NCBI GenBank assembly: GCA_044375415.1
Contig: JBILMS010000023.1
Span: 1-46,389 of the forward strand
DNA length: 46,389 nt
Direction: 5' to 3'
Source of the DNA: JAWXBG01 sp044375415
Lineage (GTDB): Bacteria > Bacteroidota > Bacteroidia > Flavobacteriales_D > Sanyastnellaceae
The notes below the pieces were generated by a model. The model worked only from the letters and a program-made list of their open reading frames with translations. It was not told the origin of the DNA and searched no databases. A program made the translations under genes and the position numbers. Below, one piece after another: positions 35,417 to 43,056 of this stretch (positions are counted from its first letter, which is position 1; each line of letters starts with the position of its first letter).

Positions 35417-35713
35417 AAGAAGTGAGAAAACGATTACTCAAAACAAAATCATGAATCCACACTTCTGCGGGATTCGCAGCTCTTAGTCTTCGATTTGTTC
35501 TAGCTAAGAGCTGCTGCACATTACATTACTACTTGCGTCTCGTACATAAAATGTATGATCCCATTCGTCTTCGAATAATGGCATTCCGCTACTTTTATTG
35601 ACCACTGATTGACTATTGAAAATTATAGCTTTCTATTCTTGGAAGAAAGGGAGTTCCTTTGAGTTCTATATTGACGTTTAATTGAAATATAATGTATTTC
35701 TTGCAATTAAGGC
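35417..35713. other. short non-coding stretch between Rhs tip cassettes
   Basis: AT-rich, no gene. It contains an 11-bp inverted repeat (see 35476-35514) and TACATAAAATGTA at 35543-35555, a perfect 5-bp dyad around AAA. Confidence 0.6.
35476..35514. repeat. 11-bp inverted repeat at the truncated end of Rhs tip 1
   Basis: GCAGCTCTTAG (35476-35486) and CTAAGAGCTGC (35504-35514) are exact reverse complements around 17 bases. They lie 60-98 bases upstream of where the tip 1 frame begins. No T run follows on either strand, so a terminator is unlikely; a recombination or regulatory site is possible. Confidence 0.7.
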
Positions 35714-36349
35714 CTATTCCTTTTTTCGGATTGAAAAAATTCTATCTAAGTACTTTGCATTACCTAAACGATTGGTTAACCAGCCATTAATAGGCCCGAC
35801 ATAATTGCTGTACAAAATAGTAGCTTCTTGATAGTTTCCTTTTCCACGTCCGTCAAAGCAGATAATTTTTAACAATTTCAAGTTAAGGCCAGAAATGTCT
35901 ACAGTGTAGTAATTAATACCCCCGGTATCAAAATAAACACTACCTGCAATGTCAAACATCACATCACGGTCCCAAATTACGGAGACCGAATCCACAAAGC
36001 ACTTTAAATCCATTTTATTACTCCAGTCTTTAATGGCTAACATTTCAAACGTCTCTTGTTCCCAATTAACGCTTCTTCGGACCGACTGCGATGGATTGTT
36101 TGAAATTAATGATAAAAAAAGAGTATAAATTGGTTCTGGTGGAATGCTCAGAATTATTAATGAGTCGTTTCGTTCAATAAAATCCATTGGTATGCTATAA
36201 TATCCTTCAGAATTCAGCATACAGTGAAAGCATGATGTTGAATCTTTTTTACTACAATCAAACCAAAATTCACGCGTCTGACCAAAGCTTAAAATTTCTA
36301 CCATGAACATGGTAAAAAAAGTAAGTATAAAAATTATTGAACGTCTCAT
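35714..36349 (-). CDS. secreted protein following Rhs tip 2, possible immunity partner
   Basis: A 211-residue protein of unknown function. Signal peptide MRRSIIFILTFFTMFMVEILSFGQ, then a soluble domain with two early Cys (DCSKKDSTSCFHC) and a mixed strand/helix pattern. It starts two bases after the stop of the Rhs tip at 36352-37431, consistent with a toxin-immunity style pair. It has no obvious similarity to the partner of tip 1, as expected if the pairs are specific. The family is not recognised. Confidence 0.7.
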   Translation of the reverse strand: MRRSIIFILTFFTMFMVEILSFGQTREFWFDCSKKDSTSCFHCMLNSEGYYSIPMDFIERNDSLIILSIPPEPIYTLFLSLISNNPSQSVRRSVNWEQETFEMLAIKDWSNKMDLKCFVDSVSVIWDRDVMFDIAGSVYFDTGGINYYTVDISGLNLKLLKIICFDGRGKGNYQEATILYSNYVGPINGWLTNRLGNAKYLDRIFSIRKKE

Positions 36350-36351
36350 AC

Positions 36352-37431
36352 TTATTGATTTTTTATGGTTTTTTGAGCAGCCGTCTTGGAATTGCTTCTT
36401 ATAAGTTGGTGGTCACTACCTTGTCTTGCACAATCTGGTCTAGATGATCCCATTTTAATTTGATCAGCATCTGCTTTTCCACATTCTCTTATTAATTCAT
36501 TTTCATTTTCATAGCCTCTTGAGAATGTATGCTCCTCATATGGATCACCTTGTAGAAGATGAAATAATTCATTTGGCTTTTTGTCATTATACTCCGGTAT
36601 CCCATTTTTTATTCTATAGTAAATGTGGAATCTAGGTTCATGAACGTATGATTCTATTTGATTTTCCAGAGCCTGCAATTGTGAATCACCTGGTTTGTTC
36701 GCCGCTTCTAGTTCATCGCTATTCAGGCCAACAATGAATATTGCGGAAGAATTGGAATTAGCTTCTCTCAATTCTTGAGCTTGTTCGATAGTCAAACCGA
36801 CATCCAAAAGCAGTGCTTCGCTCTTTTCAATATCCATTTGTAATACAGAAATTCTTATTTCAGCTTCTATAATTTTTGCTCCCCAGTCATCGTCAGTATT
36901 TCCATTTCTTATTAATGCATTGTAGACATTGATATTTTTTTCGAAAAGGTCAATTTTACTTTTATACAAACCTATTTTGCCCAATGTACTAACTACCTCT
37001 ACGGTTGTACCATGTCTTCCCGTGCCTAAGAATTGAGCTGTTATTATTACAAGTACATTTGACATATTCAAATCCGTCAATTCACTTTGGAACTTAGACA
37101 AAACATCATTGTCTGAAACCGCTTCTAGCACAATTTCAATACCACAATCAACTGCTGACTGATCAATGATCAATTCCTCTAACCCATCCAAATCCACAGC
37201 CCAAATAGGTTTATTCCCCGCAAACTGATAGGGTGTATACCAAGGATAGCCCTTTGTCAACGGATCCACACTCAAGAACCTTCCTATCGCCGGATTGTAA
37301 ATCCTAAATCCATAGTCATAGGTGCTTTGTCCGCCACCCATCCCTTCAGTATCTTTCTCTTTACCATTAAAGCCGTAACGGTAAGGCCCTATAAGCTCAT
37401 TTTGAAATAATATTTCTTTATTGCTAAACAC
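36352..37431 (-). pseudogene. truncated Rhs protein: C-terminal core plus tip domain (tip 2)
   Basis: A 359-residue remnant. It opens at GTG 37431, directly inside the left inverted repeat of the adjacent mobile element, and after ~17 unrelated residues enters the Rhs core at YRYGFNGKEKDTEG, YDYGFRIYNPAIGRFLSVDP, WYTPYQFAGNKPIWAVDLDGLE. All of the repeat shell is missing. The tip (~85-359) is acidic and mostly helical, with a QALENQIESYVHEPRFHIYY segment and a C-terminal Ser/Lys-rich end; no known toxin active site is recognised. A classical Rhs core lacks its own start here, so the piece is a displaced cassette, silent or expressed from new signals. Confidence 0.82.
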
Positions 37432-37456
37432 TATAAAATACAGGTTTGAATAAATA
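37429..37456 (+). repeat. left terminal inverted repeat
   Basis: CACTATAAAATAC followed by AGGTTTG and AATAAATA. Its 13 first bases equal the right end read inward. The minus-strand start of Rhs tip 2 (GTG) lies in its first three bases. Confidence 0.75.
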
Positions 37457-37509
37457 TTTTAGGCTATTCACCATTGGTAAAACTAAGAATAATAGTGAGA
37501 CAAACAAAT

Positions 37510-37538
37510 AAAAAAGCCTCCGATTTATCAGGAGCTTT
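37510..37538 (-). terminator. intrinsic terminator after the recombinase pair
   Basis: On the minus strand AAAGCTCC pairs with GGAGGCTTT (one bulge) around TGATAAATC, followed by a T run. It lies 25 bases past the stop of the last recombinase, inside the left inverted repeat, so the module carries its own terminator. Confidence 0.75.
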
Positions 37539-37562
37539 GCGTATTCAGAAGAACTTCATTCA

Positions 37563-38411
37563 CTATTTCAACGGATGCCAAAGATTAATTTTTTCCTGTT
37601 GTTCGCCATTATTCTTTTGGCTGTATTGTTCGGTTGAACTGGGCCATTTGTGACCGGCAAACGATTGTACATCTTCCAATGGTTGTCTAAAAACATTCAA
37701 CCTGTTTGCAATTACACTTTGTCTAATTCTTAAGGGGTTGAGATTCCGTTCCGGGTATAGGTGCTTCATAGGCTCAATTATGCTATTTATTCCATTCGTT
37801 GTTTCAGGCACTCCTCTGATTGTTATTAGGAAACGGTTTGTTTTTTTTCCAACAATTCGCCTCCGATTTTCGGTCAGATAATTTTGAATGAGAAGGATTT
37901 GGCTGGATTTTAATTCAAGAGTACGTGCCGCATTTTTAGAACTTCCTTTCACATATACCGTACCTACATCCAGATCGATGTTATCACAATCCAGTTTACA
38001 TAGTTCAGATGGTGAAAGGGCCTGATAAATCATCAGAGATATTATAACCTTATTACGGTACTCAAGATTTTCATACCTATTTTCTCTATCCAGCAGTTTT
38101 TCCAGTTCCTGTGCTGTAAATAGGTCTTGTAGTTGAATGCCTTTTTTCTTGCGGTGTAAATTGATATTTCTGCAAGGATGGTCATTACGCTTACCTATGT
38201 CGACCAGATAATCATAATACCGCTTAATAGCTGCAAGTTGAACACCTACGTTTTTCTTACCGGATTGCTCTTTGATGTATTCTGTTATTCCGTCGTAGGT
38301 CAATCTAACGGCCTGTGGATACCTCAACAGAAATACTTCAACATGATAGCAATAACATTTTGTAGTCTCACGAGTGTGTCTCCTTTCCAAATAATTTTCA
38401 AACGTCATCAT
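37563..38411 (-). CDS. tyrosine recombinase with degenerate active site (recombinase B)
   Basis: A 282-residue XerC/D-like protein: SAM-like N-terminal domain (~1-85) and catalytic domain (~105-275). The C-terminal FAGHKWPSSTEQYSQ has the His and the nucleophile Tyr, but the first Arg position reads ALSPSEL (expected GLRxSEL), and the HxxR box is PLRIRQSV, keeping Arg but lacking His. It may therefore be a partner subunit, active only with recombinase A. Its ATG at 38411 directly follows the recombinase A stop, so the two are coupled. Confidence 0.85.
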   Translation of the reverse strand: MMTFENYLERRHTRETTKCYCYHVEVFLLRYPQAVRLTYDGITEYIKEQSGKKNVGVQLAAIKRYYDYLVDIGKRNDHPCRNINLHRKKKGIQLQDLFTAQELEKLLDRENRYENLEYRNKVIISLMIYQALSPSELCKLDCDNIDLDVGTVYVKGSSKNAARTLELKSSQILLIQNYLTENRRRIVGKKTNRFLITIRGVPETTNGINSIIEPMKHLYPERNLNPLRIRQSVIANRLNVFRQPLEDVQSFAGHKWPSSTEQYSQKNNGEQQEKINLWHPLK

Positions 38412-39347
38412 TTATCCTCCCATTATTTTCTGTTGCTTCTCTCTCATTTTTCTTCGTCTGGCATAAACATGTACGGTATCAATTTCTGAATGTCCGAGGA
38501 AATCGCGTACAAAGTCAAAACTTGCCCCTTTTTCCAAAAGGTGCGTGGCAATGCTATGCCGAAGACAATGAAGGGTAAGCTCCTTTGCCGTCAATCGAGG
38601 GTCACCGACCATACCAATCAATTCTTTCAGTCTCTTGTTGATCTGTTCGCCATTCATCCGTTTACCTTGCTTGTTAATCAGAAAGGCATCAGTGAATTCT
38701 TGATTTTCGTTGAGGTATTGATGTCGCTCTTCATAGACATAACATTTCAAGTCGCTTACAATTGAATGCGCAAGTGGTATCACTCTTCGCTTTGAATTCT
38801 TGCCACTACGAACAATCAAGACGTTCTGTTGAAACTGCAAGTCATTTGTATTAAGGTCCTGCATCTCTCTTCGTCTCAATCCACATCCATAAGCCAAGGA
38901 CAATATAACCTTATCTCGTTTGGATTCACAGACACCATAAATCATTAGAATCTCCTCTACTGTTGCTGTGTTTCGCTGGGTAGATTCGGAGCGTTTATGC
39001 CGTGGTAGAATGATTTTACTTGTCAGCAGTTTTGTGTCCAACAAATAATCAAAAAACAAGTCAACGGAAAACATTTTGCCGGATATAGTTGAAGATTTTA
39101 GCAAGCCAACACCCCTGAAAGCAGGACGGTTAGCGATATATTCGTAATAACTGACCATGTCAACTGCTCGAATCTTCTTCACTGAAACTATGCCTTGTGA
39201 TTCTAGATACGACAAAAACTCTTTTACATTATTCTGATAGGTTTTTCCAGTCTGTCGATACCCCTTGGCGATTATCATGGTATCAAATCCTCTCATCAAA
39301 CCTTGGTATGCCGTGTTATGTATTTCTATTCTCTTATTCATTTCCAT
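38412..39347 (-). CDS. tyrosine recombinase with complete active site (recombinase A)
   Basis: A 311-residue XerD-like site-specific recombinase. The catalytic set is intact: Arg in YGCGLRRREMQDL, Lys in the VRSGKNSKRR hairpin, HCLRHSIATHLL (HxxR), FLGHSEIDTVHVYARR (second His and Tyr). N-terminal SAM-like domain at ~1-100. It starts after a 115-base gap that contains a 10-bp inverted repeat, and ends against recombinase B. The pair with an incomplete partner resembles XerC/XerD-like or TnpA/TnpB cooperation, by inference. Confidence 0.92.
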   Translation of the reverse strand: MEMNKRIEIHNTAYQGLMRGFDTMIIAKGYRQTGKTYQNNVKEFLSYLESQGIVSVKKIRAVDMVSYYEYIANRPAFRGVGLLKSSTISGKMFSVDLFFDYLLDTKLLTSKIILPRHKRSESTQRNTATVEEILMIYGVCESKRDKVILSLAYGCGLRRREMQDLNTNDLQFQQNVLIVRSGKNSKRRVIPLAHSIVSDLKCYVYEERHQYLNENQEFTDAFLINKQGKRMNGEQINKRLKELIGMVGDPRLTAKELTLHCLRHSIATHLLEKGASFDFVRDFLGHSEIDTVHVYARRRKMREKQQKIMGG

Positions 39348-39405
39348 TTTTTTTGACTCTTCGGAGAAGTTCTAGTTGGCCTTGTATATACACACCTCCG
39401 GGATT

Positions 39406-39454
39406 CTGGGACACCAAGGGCAAAATCCTTTGTGGACTTGGGTTCTGGTGTCCC
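39406..39454. repeat. 10-bp inverted repeat between winged-helix and recombinase genes
   Basis: TGGGACACCA (39406-39415) and TGGTGTCCCA (39445-39454) are exact reverse complements spaced 29 bases apart. They sit in the only sizeable gap inside the module, upstream of recombinase A. Likely an operator for the winged-helix protein or a recombinase site. Confidence 0.75.
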
Positions 39455-39462
39455 ACGTTGTT

Positions 39463-39768
39463 TTATTTGATAGCTTCAATTTGTTTCATTAGATCGGCCT
39501 TCACCTCTTGTCTAATTTTTTCCATATCATCCCAATAGCTCACCTTGTATCTATACCCACGGTTGGAGCTTCCTCCTGAGACTTGTAAGTATTGTAACTT
39601 TATAAGCTCCTGCACATATCTATGCATCTGAGAAGAACTGAGGTTAAAGGCTTGTCTAACCTCTCTAGTTGTAAAGCTAGTGTGATGAGTGCCGAGCTTG
39701 ATGATGTATGTTTTGAGCATATCGAAAAATTGTCTGAGGCTGCTATCCAGTTCATCTACCTTCCACAT
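39463..39768 (-). CDS. winged helix-turn-helix DNA-binding protein
   Basis: A 101-residue protein with a central winged-helix domain: SFTTREVRQAFNLSSSQMHRYVQELIKLQYLQVSGG reads as helix-turn-helix plus wing, ending RGYRYKVSYW. A charged helix (EKIRQEVKADLMKQIEAIK) forms the C terminus. It could bind the element ends or repress the recombinases; the inverted repeat just downstream is the natural candidate site. It begins three bases after the primase/ATPase stop, so they share a message. Confidence 0.82.
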   Translation of the reverse strand: MWKVDELDSSLRQFFDMLKTYIIKLGTHHTSFTTREVRQAFNLSSSQMHRYVQELIKLQYLQVSGGSSNRGYRYKVSYWDDMEKIRQEVKADLMKQIEAIK

Positions 39769-39771
39769 AAT

Positions 39772-41724
39772 TTAATCAAACATTATTTCAGTTGCCCATA
39801 CCAAATCTTTCAACTCTGTAATTAAACGACCCTGTTCATCCTGTCTTCTTTGGAACTGATTGAGCAGTGTAATTTGCTTAATCATGCCCTGAAAGTGGCT
39901 GTTTAGCCTCCTTTGCATCTTGGCTTTCATTGGCAACTTGATCTGATTAGCGTATTTGTTCACAACCTCGTATGATTTTAAAACTCTCATACAGTTTTGT
40001 AAAAGCTCTTTTCCTTTTAACGCCTGAGCGCTATCAAATAGTCCGGCGATCCTTTTGTTTTGAGCATCAATGATTTTGAGGGTTTGCTCTTCGCTTTCAT
40101 CAACCCCAAGTACAATGGAACGGCTTAGGTTATCGAAGTGTATTTCAGTGTGTGTGGTGGCGACAAGGCTTGCAAACCTTGTCTTTACAAGTTGAATTAC
40201 TGATTGAAGATTTCCGGCGAAATCTTTATTTATGGTAGAACTGCTGACAAATCCGGCCGATTGCATTTCTCTAAAAGCATACATGGCTTCTTCATCCAGA
40301 CCGTCTATGTCCTGAATTAAAATGAGCTTATCCACTAGTTCTTCTTCTTTGTAATGATAAAATGACTTGCTTGTCACTCTAGTCATCTTCAACACATCTT
40401 CCGGTGGCATCATATCGCCAATCGAGTTTATAAGATGAGATTTTCCGCTGCCACTTGTTCCTTGAATAATTCCGTGAAGAGGATTCACCATTTTATAGGT
40501 GCTAGCAATAACGAATACCATCTTTCGAGCATTCTCTTCACCTACGATTCCGGATGCTTCAATGAGAGCATCAATCCTATCAATAACACTAGGCTGAGAT
40601 AGAAAAGCAATGGCCTCCTTTTCCTTTTCCGGTGGCAACAGGTTTATATTCTTTCTTCTCTCGGCTAAATCAAGACCAAGATTTATTTCGCGGTATTTCT
40701 CCAGACAAGTTGTAAGCCTAGCCAGTTCTGATTCCAGTTGACTAACGTCGATGATTTCTACCTCGCTAACAGATTTAATAAAACTGATGATGTGGCTTCT
40801 CTCATAAAGGTCCATTTTATTTCGATGCATCTTACTGCTCCCAATGGATTCAAAGGCTATGGTTCCTTTAAGTGTCGAGAGGTCATTTGAAATACTTCCT
40901 AGAACATAAAATGTTCCCAGAGCCGTGGTAAAGGACAACCTACCCTTATGGATCTCCTGAAGTGGACTTTCATTCTGTGGGGTCATCACAAGCGTCCTTT
41001 TAGTAATCAATTCACCAATGAGGCTTAGAATTGAATCTGAACCGTATTTTACCCACATATCATTAAGAGTATGTTTATCAGGTAACCTAACTGACATAAC
41101 GTCAATAGTTGGCGCTCTGAGTTGTTGAATGACGGTGCTTTCAGCAGTTTCAAAAATAATTATCTCCTTAAGCTGACTCAGTTTACTAATAGCGCTCAGG
41201 TGCTGTTCTTTCAATTCACCATTGTTCAAGGCAAGCACAGCATCCCTATTGTTCAAGATTTTTGATTCCAGAATGCTGGCTGCATCCAAAACGTCATTTG
41301 TGATGTACAGGCGGTTGGTTAATGGATGTGGATAACAAGGATATAGCCCTTCATCATTCAAATACTCCATTTTGTGGTTCTTACATCGAACAGCGTATAG
41401 GTTTACTATTTGTGCTCTTTCGTCTTTAAGAGGAAAAACTAATGAATACGGACTAAAACAAGTATGTGCCTTTAATTCAGGGGCTCTTACAGCCGCATCG
41501 CTTGGTGTAAGTACTCCAATCTCAATAAATGTACATTTAAACTCTTCGCTCTTACGATGATGAAACTGACCACTATTGAATCCTATTTGCAAGTTCTCAT
41601 AATTCAAGCCCTTTTCTTTCAACCATTTCTTTGGCTTGATGGCTTTAGAACTTCTGATTCCCGACACAAATGTTCTGAACAGGTTAGTTAGTGCCTCTAT
41701 TTTATTTGAGATTTCATTTTTCAT
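39772..41724 (-). CDS. TOPRIM primase-like/ATPase protein of the mobile module
   Basis: A 650-residue two-part protein. The N-terminal half resembles DnaG-type primases: a CHC2-flanking GLNYENLQIGFNSGQF region, FPLKDERAQIVNLYAVR, then a degenerate TOPRIM (LYITNDVLDAASILESK, ALNNGELKEQ, EIIIFETAES, VRLPDKHTLNDMWVKYG), with acidic metal residues largely altered. The C-terminal half is an AAA/MCM-like ATPase: Walker A QGTSGSGKSHL near 424, Walker B LILIQDIDGLDEEAM near 466, and a VATTHTEIHFDNL sensor. No zinc-finger Cys set is visible. It may unwind or load on element DNA after excision; this is inference from the folds. First gene of the module, starting 70 bases inside the right inverted repeat. 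Confidence 0.72.
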   Translation of the reverse strand: MKNEISNKIEALTNLFRTFVSGIRSSKAIKPKKWLKEKGLNYENLQIGFNSGQFHHRKSEEFKCTFIEIGVLTPSDAAVRAPELKAHTCFSPYSLVFPLKDERAQIVNLYAVRCKNHKMEYLNDEGLYPCYPHPLTNRLYITNDVLDAASILESKILNNRDAVLALNNGELKEQHLSAISKLSQLKEIIIFETAESTVIQQLRAPTIDVMSVRLPDKHTLNDMWVKYGSDSILSLIGELITKRTLVMTPQNESPLQEIHKGRLSFTTALGTFYVLGSISNDLSTLKGTIAFESIGSSKMHRNKMDLYERSHIISFIKSVSEVEIIDVSQLESELARLTTCLEKYREINLGLDLAERRKNINLLPPEKEKEAIAFLSQPSVIDRIDALIEASGIVGEENARKMVFVIASTYKMVNPLHGIIQGTSGSGKSHLINSIGDMMPPEDVLKMTRVTSKSFYHYKEEELVDKLILIQDIDGLDEEAMYAFREMQSAGFVSSSTINKDFAGNLQSVIQLVKTRFASLVATTHTEIHFDNLSRSIVLGVDESEEQTLKIIDAQNKRIAGLFDSAQALKGKELLQNCMRVLKSYEVVNKYANQIKLPMKAKMQRRLNSHFQGMIKQITLLNQFQRRQDEQGRLITELKDLVWATEIMFD

Positions 41725-41765
41725 TTCGCTTACGTTTGGACATTAGTTTTCCGATATGACTATCG

Positions 41766-41793
41766 ACAGTATTTATTCTGGTATTTTATAGTG
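41766..41793 (-). repeat. right terminal inverted repeat
   Basis: Read inward on the minus strand: CACTATAAAATACCAG then AATAAATA and CTGT. The first 13 bases match the left end exactly. Confidence 0.75.
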
Positions 41794-42652
41794 AGCGACT
41801 GTACTTCGCTCAACAGAGTAATCAAATGGATCAAACCGGTAATCAACCGCTCCGATAAAAAAAGGATATCGCCGTGCCCCAACTTTTTAAAAAATTGGTA
41901 AGGAACAAGTCCCAAGAAAATTAACAAAACAAATACTCTAACATCCAAAGAAACAATAAGAGTTCACGTACAAGGTCAAACCCATCTTATAAACACAGCC
42001 TCACCTTATTCTGACTCATTAAAGTGTCAATTCACATGAGATACATTTAAGAATCCACATAGATCTATATAATTAACAAAATAATTTCTGATGAAGGTGC
42101 AATACAAAGATTTTTCACATGGAAACAATCAAGAGCAAATGAACCCGAACTGTAGACACTGAATTTGAGAAATATTTAACATTTGTAATTGCACATGAAA
42201 TTTAGGAAACTGAAATACGAAATGCGCAAAACGAAAAGTTGCGAAACCACAAATTCAAACGACATGAAGCAAAATTTCAACGCTCTCATGCATGCTCTCA
42301 TAATTTAATGTATCAGAAAGATGAGTGACATCTGAATCAAATAGACCAATCGAACAATGCGAAGGTCAAAAAATGGTAGACAACGAATTGCTCTCAATAC
42401 GTAAAGAGGAAAAAAAGCATTGGAAATTCTATCCGAGTCTTATCATTACCTTTTCGTTATGTTAATCACATTAGATCAAAATAGTTATTAACAATTGTAC
42501 TTTTTTCAAAATTATTTCTTTAATTAGATTCAGATTTAAATGAAAATCGAAGGTTACCTGAAAACGTGGCGGTGGTTCTCTCCCAATTTTAAACGATAGT
42601 TTTTTTTCAGGTGTGAAGCGGACTATTAGTTAATTTCCAAACTTAGAATTTT
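41794..42652. other. AT-rich non-coding stretch between mobile element and Rhs operon
   Basis: Roughly 860 bases. A 62-codon frame (41760-41948, minus) has a hydrophobic start but no support and crosses the element end. Near the right edge ACCTGAAAA (42556-42564) and TTTTCAGGT (42604-42612) form a 9-bp inverted repeat upstream of the first operon gene. No clear TAnnTTTG promoter was found. Confidence 0.55.
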
Positions 42653-43054
42653 ATGCTCAAAATGGTATGTTTCATTGCCATGTGCTTGGCGTGTTCGATT
42701 TTTCGAGCACAAGTCGTGGAAGACGTCACTGTAACAGGAACGGGTCTAGAGTTGTCACAGAACGGTCTTGATAGTATTTACCGAGTAAAAGTTCATATAT
42801 GGGTTTCCGACACCATAAACGTGCATGCAATTTCTGTAATAGTAAGTGAGCTTAATAATGGTGAGCAATTGTTCATGGATACAATCTTGTCCCACGAATC
42901 CAACTCGTTTAACTTTCCGATTCAGTGTGACTTCTTATCAAACTCGATAGAAGTCGTTATTGGAGACTTCATGTATACAGGTATTCATAACTATTACATT
43001 ACCCTTTATAGGGAAGAAAATGAAATCCTCCATGTATTCAATAAAACCTTCTGA
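42653..43054 (+). CDS. small secreted protein of the Rhs operon
   Basis: A 133-residue exported protein of unknown family. Signal peptide MLKMVCFIAMCLACSIFRAQ, then a ~110-residue beta-rich domain (VVEDVTVTGTGLELSQNG, YRVKVHIWVSDTINVHAISVIVSEL, EVVIGDFMYTG) that looks Ig-like. It is the first of four plus-strand genes with gaps of 2-3 bases or an overlap, ending in the Rhs gene, so it may assist export or surface display of Rhs. No lipobox is seen. Confidence 0.75.
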   Translation: MLKMVCFIAMCLACSIFRAQVVEDVTVTGTGLELSQNGLDSIYRVKVHIWVSDTINVHAISVIVSELNNGEQLFMDTILSHESNSFNFPIQCDFLSNSIEVVIGDFMYTGIHNYYITLYREENEILHVFNKTF

Positions 43055-43056
43055 AG

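Larger units (their letters stand above)
37429..41793 (-). mobile_element. candidate mobile element: primase/ATPase, winged-helix, two tyrosine recombinases, 13-bp terminal inverted repeats
   Basis: A 4.37-kb module of four minus-strand genes bounded by CACTATAAAATAC, read inward from both ends (37429-37441, and complement of 41781-41793). Inside each repeat, AATAAATA recurs at slightly different spacing. The genes are close-packed and all mobile-element-like. The left end coincides with the truncated start of Rhs tip 2. No target-site duplication is visible, as expected for tyrosine recombinases. The layout recalls Tn554-type units (two adjacent tyrosine recombinases and a small DNA-binding protein), with a primase/ATPase added; I know no named family that matches. 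Confidence 0.65.

Noticed and set aside
41760..41948. 62-codon minus-strand frame with hydrophobic N terminus
   Set aside because: It crosses the right inverted repeat of the mobile module, is very short and has no recognisable family; a real small membrane protein cannot be excluded.
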